From: Bacteroidetes bacterium MED-G13
GTDB lineage: Bacteria; Bacteroidota; Bacteroidia; Flavobacteriales; Flavobacteriaceae
Assembly (NCBI GenBank): GCA_002457735.1
Contig: NTKO01000012.1
Location: 1-35,016 of the forward strand
Direction: 5' to 3'
DNA length: 35,016 nucleotides
Made by a program: the position numbers and the translations under genes. Positions 25,016 through 33,913 of the stretch are shown piece after piece (positions within the stretch are counted from its first letter, which is position 1; every line of letters starts with the position of its first letter). A model generated the notes under the pieces. That model did not search any database, was not told the DNA's origin, and saw nothing but the letters and a program-made list of their open reading frames with translations.

Positions 25016-26380
25016 ATGGTAAAAAAATATGCCGGAAGATATTCTAGGTTTCTTAGACCTATTTCAGTTTTCATAGACATAGTTGCTGTTAATTCTTTTA
25101 TTTTTCTGTTTTTTTTCTACAATGATGTTCTCTTAGGAAAGCTTACGTATATAATTTTCTCCTTTTTATGGATCATATCTTCTTTGCTTACACGTTTTTA
25201 TGAGGTTTATAGGTTTACGAAGGTTTTAAGGATTTTTACTATAATTTTTTACCAGCTTGTCTTGTTTACAGTTTTAGTATTTGCATACTTGGGTGCGACA
25301 GAATCAAACGTACCTAACTCTTTTATAATTTTACTGTATATAAGCTATTGCTTCATTCCAATTGTTGGTTTCAAGCTGCTATTATATTATGGTTTGCAGC
25401 GCTATAGGCTAGGTTTTGGAGGAAACTTCAGAAAAACAATTATAATCGGCAACAATGAGGCTGTTACTGAGTTAAAAGGTTTTTTTGGTTCTCAAAAGGA
25501 GCTTGGATATGAAAATAGAAAGACTTTTCACTTTGAATCTCCAGAAAGTTTTGATATTGAATCTTGTTTTACTTTTATTTTAAATAATAATATTGATGAA
25601 GTTTATTGTTCAGTAAATGAGCTAAAAAAAGACCAAATAAAATTATTGGTGCTGTTTTGTGAAAATAATTTTAAGATTTTAAAATTTATTTCTGAAAGAG
25701 GAGGGATTCTTTCCAAAAAACTACAGTCAGAAACCTATGGTTTTTCAACTGTTCAATCACTTAGACCCATGCCTTTATCAAACGATTATAACACATTTAT
25801 AAAACGTTTTTTTGATATTGTTTTTTCATTTTTAGTTATTGTTTTTATTTTATCATGGGTTACACCTCTTTTAGGGCTATTAATCAAAATTGAAAGTAAG
25901 GGACCAGTTTTTTTTAAACAAACTAGAAATGGATTAAAATTCAAGGAGTTTAGATGTCTTAAGTTTAGGTCTATGTTTGAAAATAAAACTGCCGATACTC
26001 AACAGGCTACAAAAAACGATGTTAGAGTCACACGAATTGGTAGGGTTATGCGAAAGACAAGTATTGATGAATTGCCTCAGTTTTTTAATGTCTTGCTAGG
26101 AGACATGTCTGTTGTAGGCCCTAGGCCACATATGATAAATGAAAATGAAAAATATGCAAAATCAATTAAAAAGTTTATGGTTAGACACTTTGTCAAGCCT
26201 GGAATTACTGGAATGGCACAAGTAAAAGGATTTAGAGGAGAAATTGAGACCGAAACAGATATAATAAACAGGGTTAAATACGATATTTATTATTTAGAGA
26301 ACTGGAGCATATTATTGGATTTAAATATTATATTTTTAACCTCGGTTAATTTTTTAACAGGACAAAAAAAAGCATATTAA
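25016..26380 (+). CDS. Polyprenyl-phosphate sugar-1-phosphate transferase (WcaJ-like)
   Basis: The 454-aa protein has the long PHPT architecture: four or five N-terminal membrane helices (about 15-130), a soluble nucleotide-binding-like domain (about 140-250), and a C-terminal bacterial sugar transferase domain beginning KRFFDIVFSF (263 on). Conserved blocks include KIESKGPVFFKQTRNG, CLKFRSM, RRT-like MRKTSIDELPQFFNVL, and VVGPRPH (366-372). It starts repeat-unit synthesis by moving sugar-1-phosphate onto undecaprenyl phosphate. The gap upstream (24880-25015) holds no clear promoter or terminator. purD follows after one base. Confidence 0.92.
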   Translation: MVKKYAGRYSRFLRPISVFIDIVAVNSFIFLFFFYNDVLLGKLTYIIFSFLWIISSLLTRFYEVYRFTKVLRIFTIIFYQLVLFTVLVFAYLGATESNVPNSFIILLYISYCFIPIVGFKLLLYYGLQRYRLGFGGNFRKTIIIGNNEAVTELKGFFGSQKELGYENRKTFHFESPESFDIESCFTFILNNNIDEVYCSVNELKKDQIKLLVLFCENNFKILKFISERGGILSKKLQSETYGFSTVQSLRPMPLSNDYNTFIKRFFDIVFSFLVIVFILSWVTPLLGLLIKIESKGPVFFKQTRNGLKFKEFRCLKFRSMFENKTADTQQATKNDVRVTRIGRVMRKTSIDELPQFFNVLLGDMSVVGPRPHMINENEKYAKSIKKFMVRHFVKPGITGMAQVKGFRGEIETETDIINRVKYDIYYLENWSILLDLNIIFLTSVNFLTGQKKAY

Positions 26381-26381
26381 A

Positions 26382-27653
26382 ATGAATGTACTTATTTTGG
26401 GTTCTGGTGGAAGAGAGCATTGCTTTGCAGAACTAATTTCTGAAAGCAAGAATTGCGATAAGCTTTTTGTTGCTCCTGGGAATTCTGGAACAGGATTAAT
26501 AGCGGAAAATTTAGATATTTCCCCATTAGATTTTGATTTAGTGAAAGGGGCTATTATAAAGCATAATATACAATTAGTTGTTATTGGGCCTGAGGATCCA
26601 TTGGTTAGAGGAATACACGATTTTATTATATCAGACCCAATAATGAAAGAGGTTAAAGTGATAGGCCCTAAGCAAAGAGCAGCACAGCTAGAAGGAAGTA
26701 AAGATTTCGCAAAAGATTTTCTCAATCGTCACAATATTCCTACTGCAAAACACAAAACATTTACGTCTGCACAGTTTGAGGAGGCCTGTGAATATATAGA
26801 AAATAATGACCCGCCATATGTTTTAAAAGCTGATGGTCTGGCAGCTGGTAAAGGAGTTTTAATAATTGACAATGCTAATCAAGCAAAGGATGAGCTTTAT
26901 CAAATGTTGGTTAACTCCAAGTTTGGAGCAGCAAGTTCATCAGTCGTAATTGAAGAGTTTTTAGATGGTATTGAACTAAGCTGCTTTGTTTTAACAGATG
27001 GTAAAAATTATAAAATACTACCTAGCGCAAAAGATTATAAAAGAATTGGAGAAGGGGATACTGGACTAAACACAGGTGGAATGGGGGCAATTTCTCCACC
27101 TCCTTTTCTTACAAGCATTATAAAAGATAAAATAGAAAAGAGAATAATTTATCCAACAATTAAAGGCTTTGAGACAGACAATCTAGACTACATTGGTTTT
27201 CTTTTTTTTGGCTTAATTCTTGTTTCAGGAGACCCTTATGTTATTGAGTATAATGTAAGAATGGGAGACCCCGAAACACAAGTAGTTTTACCAAGAATTA
27301 ATTCAGATTTTTTAGAGCTTTTAAATTCTATACATACAGGATGCTTAAGTGAATTTGATTTACAAGTCAATGAAAACAGTGCTGCAACTGTTGTGATGGT
27401 TTCAGGCGGTTATCCAGAAATATATGAAAAAAATAAGCTGATAAAAGGACTGGATAAAGTAAAAAAATCCAAAGTTTATCATGCAGGAGTTTTAAAAGAA
27501 AAAGGCTTGTTAAAAACTAACGGAGGCAGAGTTCTTGCGGTTACATCATTAGGTGAAGATGTTAACAGGGCGCTTGAAACTTCATATAGATCTATTACTA
27601 AGATTATATTTAAAAACCAATATTATAGAAAAGATATAGGATTTGATTTATAG
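26382..27653 (+). CDS. purD: Phosphoribosylamine--glycine ligase
   Basis: The 423-aa ATP-grasp enzyme makes glycinamide ribonucleotide in purine synthesis. The start LILGSGGREH (4-13), GPEDPLVRGI, VLKADGLAAGKGV, the GEGDTGLNTGGMGAISP-type block, YIGFLFFGLI and EYNVRMGDPETQ are family hallmarks. Length is normal. The ATG lies one base after the sugar transferase stop, so a housekeeping gene shares the polysaccharide transcript. The 3' end overlaps the convergent small membrane protein gene by six bases. Confidence 0.97.
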   Translation: MNVLILGSGGREHCFAELISESKNCDKLFVAPGNSGTGLIAENLDISPLDFDLVKGAIIKHNIQLVVIGPEDPLVRGIHDFIISDPIMKEVKVIGPKQRAAQLEGSKDFAKDFLNRHNIPTAKHKTFTSAQFEEACEYIENNDPPYVLKADGLAAGKGVLIIDNANQAKDELYQMLVNSKFGAASSSVVIEEFLDGIELSCFVLTDGKNYKILPSAKDYKRIGEGDTGLNTGGMGAISPPPFLTSIIKDKIEKRIIYPTIKGFETDNLDYIGFLFFGLILVSGDPYVIEYNVRMGDPETQVVLPRINSDFLELLNSIHTGCLSEFDLQVNENSAATVVMVSGGYPEIYEKNKLIKGLDKVKKSKVYHAGVLKEKGLLKTNGGRVLAVTSLGEDVNRALETSYRSITKIIFKNQYYRKDIGFDL

Positions 27654-27875
27654 ATAATCATGTGCAGTGATGCTCTTATCTTCCTCATTGTTGTCATCAA
27701 ATTTTTTAAGCTGAATCATCCAATAAGTGAATGCACAAATTCCAATAGTGGTGAATATCCATGCCATGATATTCGAGAGCCACCAGTTATAACTACCCAG
27801 TTCTCTTAAAGCATCAAAAGGAATAAAAAAGTAGTTTACAAAAAGATTCTCGATTGCATAAAAAAACTCTTTCAT
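27648..27875 (-). CDS. Small membrane protein, DUF6341-like
   Basis: A 75-aa protein with one strong membrane helix (about 32-52, WWLSNIMAWIFTTIGICAFT), a preceding amphipathic segment (FFIPFDALRELGSYN) and an acidic C-terminus (KKFDDNNEEDKSITAHDYL). I recall very similar proteins next to purD in Flavobacterium, now called DUF6341 and sometimes misannotated as uroporphyrinogen decarboxylase. The function is unknown. A -7 element (27890-27883) sits just before the start. Synteny with purD is the best support. Confidence 0.75.
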   Translation of the reverse strand: MKEFFYAIENLFVNYFFIPFDALRELGSYNWWLSNIMAWIFTTIGICAFTYWMIQLKKFDDNNEEDKSITAHDYL

Positions 27876-27882
27876 TTTACCT

Positions 27883-27890
27883 CAAATTTA
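27883..27890 (-). promoter_or_regulatory. -7 promoter element for the DUF6341-like gene
   Basis: On the minus strand this reads TAAATTTG, a full TAnnTTTG match 7 bases before the ATG, implying an almost leaderless mRNA. TTG at 27908-27906 is present but at a short spacing of 15. Confidence 0.45.
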
Positions 27891-27915
27891 TATTTTGCTA
27901 ATATACAATCTTTAA

Positions 27916-28071
27916 ATGATTTTTTCATTTTTAACTTCCTTGTCGCTGTTATTGATATTTGAAGACCATTTAATACCCCCCATTCCGTATGAGTTTTCAA
28001 ATATTATTTCAAAACTAAAGCACGTGTTATTTGTTGAAATATTATCAATACTTGTAATCTACTATATGTAG
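27916..28071 (+). CDS. Hypothetical 51-aa hydrophobic protein
   Basis: A short frame (ATG 27916, TAG 28069-28071) encodes a hydrophobic N-terminal segment (MIFSFLTSLSLLLIFEDHL), a short polar middle (PPIPYEFSNIISKLKH) and a second hydrophobic stretch (VLFVEILSILVIYYM). It fills most of the 242-base gap between the DUF6341-like and ferredoxin genes. No family is recognised. In an AT-rich genome such a frame may be chance, or it may be a remnant of a larger gene. Confidence 0.3.
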   Translation: MIFSFLTSLSLLLIFEDHLIPPIPYEFSNIISKLKHVLFVEILSILVIYYM

Positions 28072-28117
28072 CTAATAAATTTGCTAAGCTCGGCAAAAAT
28101 AGCTGACTAATATAGCT

Positions 28118-28402
28118 TCAAATATCATCAACATCTACAGTAAGTTCATTTGAGGTTGGATACCCTTGACAGGTCAAAATCATACCTTCATCAATTTCAC
28201 TGTCAGTCAAAATATAATTCTGCTCCAATTCTACATTACCAGATTTTAGTTTTGCAATACAAGTCGCACATGCGCCCCCTTTACAAGAATAGGGAGCATC
28301 TATATCGTTTTCAAGTGCAGTGTCTAAAACAGTTTTGTTTTTATTACCCTCCACGGTAGTTTTTACACCATCCACTATAAATGTTATTTTTATTGAACTC
28401 AA
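28118..28402 (-). CDS. Standalone plant-type [2Fe-2S] ferredoxin
   Basis: The 94-aa protein has the four cluster cysteines in plant-type order: Cys40, Cys45, Cys48 and Cys78 (APYSCKGGACATC ... LTCQ). The sequence, including ILTDSEIDEGMILTCQGYPTS, closely resembles the ferredoxin domain at the C-terminus of PaaE/flavodoxin-reductase-type proteins, but the FAD/NADPH reductase domain is missing. Only 120 bases separate it from sprE. The start is TTG at 28402 (no ATG fits), so the exact N-terminus is uncertain. It probably carries electrons for an oxygenase or reductase elsewhere. Confidence 0.85.
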   Translation of the reverse strand: MSSIKITFIVDGVKTTVEGNKNKTVLDTALENDIDAPYSCKGGACATCIAKLKSGNVELEQNYILTDSEIDEGMILTCQGYPTSNELTVDVDDI

Positions 28403-28525
28403 AACATATATTTTAGGCTAATTTAACTAATTTCATTGTACCGATGATTTTAAAAAAAGTGTTTGGATACAATATGTTCTAAATGAATCGGTTTTATTAT
28501 TTAAAATTAAATCTATTTAAAGTTA

Positions 28526-31018
28526 GTGAAGAGTAATTTTATATATATATTTTTCATCATTTTAATTTTAGGCTCATGCTCTAGAAAAAAAGATAAATTC
28601 CTAAATAAAAAGTTTCATTCAACGACTACTAAGTATAATTATCTGTTCAATGGAAACAATCTTTTCATTCAAGGGGTTGATCAGGCAAATTCACAGCTGA
28701 CAGAGAGTTTTTGGGAATTAATTCCAATTGAAAAATTTGATTTAAAGAAAATTAATGAAAAAGAAGATGAGCCATCAATATTCAACGATGCTGAAGAGAA
28801 AGCAACATTGGCAATCCAGAAACATTCAATGAGCATAATGGGTGAAGAGCGAAACCCTATTATGGATGAGGCATACTTATTACTCGGAAAGTCAAGATAT
28901 TATGACGGAAGGTATATTCCATCACTTGAGGCATTTAATTACATATTATACAAGTATCCTAAAAGTGAGTTAATAAATGAAGTTAAAATTTGGAAGGAGA
29001 AAATTAATGTAAAACTCAATCAAAATGAATTTGCGCAGTCAAACTTGAGAGATTTACTTGAACAAAACAACTTAAGCAATCTAGACAAGTATAATATTTA
29101 TAGTCTTTTGGCTCAGACAGCAATTAACATGCAAGAATTTGATAATGCAATTTTTTATTTAAAAAAATCTTTAGAAATAGGGTTCAAGCCAGAAACAATA
29201 TATAGAAACAAGTTTTTATTATCACAATTATATGAAAAAGAAGAAATCAAAGACACTGCTTATAAAGAGTATTCAGAAATTATTGATTTTAATAGAAAAA
29301 TTCCAAGGGAGTTTTACATCCAGTCATATTTAAATAAATCTAATGTTGCAGATTCTCTTAATCTTTCTGTAATTGAGCTAAGTGATCTCGTTAAAGATTA
29401 TGAGAATTATAAATTCTTAGATATTATAAATTTTCAGCTGGCAAAATTGTATTTAAATGAATATAAGGCCAATGAACAAAAGGGGGATGAGTTAAAAAGT
29501 ATTGTTTTTTTCAACAAATCATTAGAGGCAACTTCTAGCGATAATTATTTAATTTCAAGAAATTATTTAAATTTAGCTGAGATAAATTTTAACAACAAGA
29601 ATTATTTTAAAGCAGGGTTGTACTATGATAGCACACTTACTAAGTTAGACCAAAAAACTAAAGAGGCGAGAACAATTAATAGAAGAAGGGAAAGTTTAAA
29701 TGATTTGATATTTTATGAGACTGCCAAACAGAAATCAGATAGTCTAGTTGCTTTACTCTCAATGAATGAAGAACAGCAGTATAAATTTTTTGAAAATTAT
29801 TTAACTAAGTTGGATTCAGAAAAACAGAAAATAGTTAATCAAGATTTTGGGTCCGAAAACAGCCTTAATGTTAAACCAATAAAAGAAAGTGCAGTATTCT
29901 ATTTTTATAATCCCAACACAGTATCATATGGAAAAACCAACTTTAGGAACTATTGGGGAAATAGAAAACTAAAAGATGATTGGAGGTGGTCTATTGAGGA
30001 AAGGGAAAAATCAGTTAAAAAGAAAATTTCAGAATCAGCTATTGCTAATATGGGTGTGGAGGAGCGAATAAAAGCGATTTTAAAAACTATTCCAAAAGCA
30101 TCAAAAGAGATTGATAGTATTAAAAAATCAAGACAGGAAGTTTATTATAAATTGGGTTCAATTTACAAAGATCAATTTGATGAACCACAATTGTCAAATG
30201 TAATTTTTTATGACTTACTAACTTTCAATTCTGACAAACAACTTGTTCCACCAACCAAATATTTTATATATAAGAATCTAGTAAGTTTAGATTCGTTAAA
30301 TGCAGCAGAAAACCTTAAGAATCAAATAATTGAAAACTATCCTGAATCAAAATATGCTGCAATTTTGTTAGATCCAGACTATAATTTAAATAATCTTTTA
30401 AACTCTTATGATGAATATAAGAAAGCTTATGAAATTTATTTGGATCAAAAGTTTGAGGAGTCCCTTGTTATTTGCGAGAGATTGGTCAAAGAACTTGAGG
30501 GGGATGTTTTATTGCCAAAGTTTGAGCTCCTCAGAGCTCAATGTATTGCTAAGATATATGGGTATGATCAATATGAAAAAGCTCTAGAAGCTCTAAAGCT
30601 CAACTATTCTGCAACAAAGGAAGGCAAGAATGCTGAAATTATAATTAATGAAATTTTACCATTAGTTAAGGATAAAAGCTTTAAAAAAATTGACGAAGGA
30701 AATTCTTTTAAATTAGTATATGAGTTTTTAGATTCAGCAGATGACATCATTGAAGATAAAATTTTACAAATAAATGAATACCTAAAAAGCATTCAAGCTC
30801 TAGATTTAAAGGCATCCAAAGATTATTACAATAATATTACTACATTTGTTGTAATTCATGGTATTACAAGCTTTGAAGGAGGAGTGGGGCTATCGGAAAA
30901 TATTGCAGAACTTTTTGATAAAATAATCGAACCATCATTCATTAGTTCTTCTACAAATTATAAAACCATTCAAATACATAAAAATTTAGATGAATATAAA
31001 TTAAAAAATTCTTTATGA
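28526..31018 (+). CDS. sprE: SprE-like TPR lipoprotein (gliding motility/type IX secretion)
   Basis: An 830-aa lipoprotein (lipobox LILGSC, Cys18) full of TPR-like helical pairs, for example EAYLLLGKSRYYDGRYIPSL followed by EAFNYILYKYPKSE and later DNAIFYLKKSLEIGF. The start CSRKKDKFLNKKFHSTTTKYN-like, with NYLFNGN, is what I recall of SprE, needed for gliding and type IX secretion in Flavobacterium johnsoniae. Length is close to that of SprE. The start is GTG at 28526. It overlaps the bactofilin gene by four bases (ATGA). It is the only gliding/T9SS gene in the window, so the presence of the whole system is inference. Confidence 0.8.
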   Translation: MKSNFIYIFFIILILGSCSRKKDKFLNKKFHSTTTKYNYLFNGNNLFIQGVDQANSQLTESFWELIPIEKFDLKKINEKEDEPSIFNDAEEKATLAIQKHSMSIMGEERNPIMDEAYLLLGKSRYYDGRYIPSLEAFNYILYKYPKSELINEVKIWKEKINVKLNQNEFAQSNLRDLLEQNNLSNLDKYNIYSLLAQTAINMQEFDNAIFYLKKSLEIGFKPETIYRNKFLLSQLYEKEEIKDTAYKEYSEIIDFNRKIPREFYIQSYLNKSNVADSLNLSVIELSDLVKDYENYKFLDIINFQLAKLYLNEYKANEQKGDELKSIVFFNKSLEATSSDNYLISRNYLNLAEINFNNKNYFKAGLYYDSTLTKLDQKTKEARTINRRRESLNDLIFYETAKQKSDSLVALLSMNEEQQYKFFENYLTKLDSEKQKIVNQDFGSENSLNVKPIKESAVFYFYNPNTVSYGKTNFRNYWGNRKLKDDWRWSIEEREKSVKKKISESAIANMGVEERIKAILKTIPKASKEIDSIKKSRQEVYYKLGSIYKDQFDEPQLSNVIFYDLLTFNSDKQLVPPTKYFIYKNLVSLDSLNAAENLKNQIIENYPESKYAAILLDPDYNLNNLLNSYDEYKKAYEIYLDQKFEESLVICERLVKELEGDVLLPKFELLRAQCIAKIYGYDQYEKALEALKLNYSATKEGKNAEIIINEILPLVKDKSFKKIDEGNSFKLVYEFLDSADDIIEDKILQINEYLKSIQALDLKASKDYYNNITTFVVIHGITSFEGGVGLSENIAELFDKIIEPSFISSSTNYKTIQIHKNLDEYKLKNSL

Positions 31019-31398
31019 GCAACAATCAACAAAATATGATAACACAAGGCACAACTCTTAACGGGGATATAATTAGTGAAGGGGATTTTAGGGTTGAGGG
31101 CACAATTAATGGGAGCTTGAAAACATCTGGAAAAATTGTTGTAGGAAAAACAGGAATGATCGATGGCAGTATAGATGCTGAAAACGCAGACTTCGAAGGA
31201 AGCTTCACAGGAAAATTAAAACTTAATGGAACGCTTGTACTTAGGTCATCTGCTTATATTGAAGGCGAGGTAATAATCTCCAAACTTTCAGTTGAGCCAG
31301 GGGCAACATTCAATGCCACTTGTTCCATGGAAAATGGGGTTAAAGAGCTAAGTATAAAAGAAGAAATTGACAGCCCTGAAAAAGAAAAAACAGCATAA
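31015..31398 (+). CDS. Bactofilin (polymer-forming cytoskeletal protein)
   Basis: A 127-aa protein with a central run of short Gly/Val/Ile strands (ITQGTTLNGDIISEGDFRVE, GTINGSLKTSGKIVVGKTG, then MIDGSIDAENADFEGSFTGK) typical of the bactofilin right-handed beta-helix, flanked by a disordered N-terminus and charged C-terminus (SPEKEKTA). Bactofilins polymerise without nucleotides into filaments tied to cell shape or envelope work. It is translationally coupled to sprE upstream, and its 3' end overlaps atpZ by 32 bases. Confidence 0.92.
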   Translation: MSNNQQNMITQGTTLNGDIISEGDFRVEGTINGSLKTSGKIVVGKTGMIDGSIDAENADFEGSFTGKLKLNGTLVLRSSAYIEGEVIISKLSVEPGATFNATCSMENGVKELSIKEEIDSPEKEKTA

Positions 31399-31582
31399 TT
31401 TTATAATTTATAGCCAGTTAGCGTTTCAAATGCTAGTTGTAATTGCAGGTGGAATATTTTTTGGATTCATACTTGATGGCTATTTCAACAACTCAAATAA
31501 ATTATTCACTATTATTTTTTCTCTACTTTCAATTTCCATTTCTATCTACCACACAATAAGCCAAGTCACAAAAAATGAGTAA
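31367..31582 (+). CDS. atpZ: AtpZ/AtpI-like ATP synthase accessory protein
   Basis: A 71-aa protein with two membrane helices (about 13-35 and 44-62) and the G-G-x-x-x-G pattern (VIAGGIFFGFILDGYF) found in the AtpZ/AtpI group encoded ahead of F-type ATP synthases, thought to help assemble the c-ring or carry divalent ions. The start is uncertain: TTG 31367 gives a 32-base overlap with the bactofilin gene, while CTG 31376 would also fit. It overlaps the next gene by eight bases. Confidence 0.75.
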   Translation: MTALKKKKQHNFIIYSQLAFQMLVVIAGGIFFGFILDGYFNNSNKLFTIIFSLLSISISIYHTISQVTKNE

Positions 31583-31961
31583 TATTCTAAAAGAAAGTAC
31601 AGATTTCACCATCTTTTTCTTAGGTATAATTTTATTATATAACCTTCATTCAAATTTAGAGCTAGATTATTTAATTTATGATAAAACACCCATCAATTCA
31701 ATTTATATATTTAATTTCCTTGCAGTCTTATTTTTTTTGATAATTTCAAGGCTTAATGTAGCACATAAGCTAGTTAACTCACTCATCATTTTTATACTAC
31801 TAACATTCATTAAAATGCTTGCTGTAATAATTTTCTTTATTTATTATAATAATCAGTCCTTTTATGATATCGAAATAATTGTTTATAATTTTTTCCCAGT
31901 TTATTTTTTATGCCTGCTATATGAAATCTTTAGCTTAAAAAAAACCTTTAATAATATTTAA
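31575..31961 (+). CDS. Small polytopic membrane protein upstream of atpB (DUF6168-like)
   Basis: A 128-aa protein with four predicted membrane helices (about 11-27, 42-59, 66-90 and 105-120) and few charged residues. It sits between atpZ and atpB, where other flavobacteria have a similar gene that I recall as DUF6168; AtpI in other phyla also has four helices and the same position. It may therefore be a diverged AtpI-like assembly factor, but sequence alone does not prove it. The ATG overlaps the atpZ stop (ATGAGTAA). Confidence 0.55.
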   Translation: MSNILKESTDFTIFFLGIILLYNLHSNLELDYLIYDKTPINSIYIFNFLAVLFFLIISRLNVAHKLVNSLIIFILLTFIKMLAVIIFFIYYNNQSFYDIEIIVYNFFPVYFLCLLYEIFSLKKTFNNI

Positions 31962-31981
31962 AAACTTCTTGTTTTTTTTTG

Positions 31982-32012
31982 TTTGAAATTTCCTTTTATG
32001 TGTGTACATTTG
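31982..32012 (+). promoter_or_regulatory. Promoter for the atpB operon
   Basis: TTTG (31982-31985) is followed by exactly 19 bases and then TACATTTG (32005-32012). This is the best match in the window to the Bacteroidota consensus TTTG-N19-TAnnTTTG. The predicted transcription start is near 32018, about 28 bases before the atpB ATG. Confidence 0.8.
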
Positions 32013-32045
32013 CAACCATAACAATTGCAAGAAATTTCAGCAATA

Positions 32046-33391
<1,346 letters not shown>

Positions 33392-33418
33392 ATATATTAA
33401 TTACTTAAATTTATTAGT

Positions 33419-33913
33419 ATGGATTTAGTTACCCCAGATATTGGTCTCATTTTTTGGACCACAGTTTCATTTGCTATATTATATTTCATTCTTGCAAAAT
33501 TTGCTTGGAAGCCAATTTTAGGTGCAGTAAATGAAAGAGAGAAATCAATCAAAGATGCACTATCTGCAGCTGAAATGGCTAAGCAAGAAATGGCAAGCCT
33601 AAAGGCAGATAATGAAAAAATTCTGAGCGAAGCAAAGCTTCAGAGAGAGTCATTGCTAAAGGAAGCCAGAGAAATTAGGTCCAGAATTATTGCTGATGCT
33701 GAAAGTGAAGCAATGGACAAGGCAAATAAACTCATAGAATCTGCAAAAACAGCTATTGAAAATGAAAAATCTGCCGCAATGAAAGAGTTGAATAATACCG
33801 TAGTTGACCTGTCTTTAAATATTGCTGAAAAACTTTTAACCAAAGAGCTTGATGATAAAGAAACACAACTACAAAATATTCAAGAAATTCTTGAAAACAC
33901 AAAACTTAATTAA
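33419..33913 (+). CDS. atpF: F0F1 ATP synthase subunit b
   Basis: A 164-aa protein with one N-terminal membrane helix (about 8-26), the conserved KFAWKPI turn, and a long Ala/Lys/Glu-rich helix forming the peripheral stalk dimer (for example REKSIKDALSAAEMAKQEMA). It links the membrane part to F1 through the delta subunit. The stop overlaps the atpH start by one base (TAATG), so translation is coupled. Confidence 0.96.
   Translation: MDLVTPDIGLIFWTTVSFAILYFILAKFAWKPILGAVNEREKSIKDALSAAEMAKQEMASLKADNEKILSEAKLQRESLLKEAREIRSRIIADAESEAMDKANKLIESAKTAIENEKSAAMKELNNTVVDLSLNIAEKLLTKELDDKETQLQNIQEILENTKLN

Noticed and set aside
28019-28030. CACGTG near 28021
   Set aside because: The flanks do not match parS on either side.
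28080-28105. Possible terminator hairpin (TTTGC ... GCAAA) after the ferredoxin gene
   Set aside because: The stem is only five AT-rich pairs with an 8-base loop and no clean T tract follows.
28403-28525. Short inverted ACCGAT/ATCGGT arms upstream of sprE
   Set aside because: Only six bases match across about 40 bases; not enough to propose an operator.
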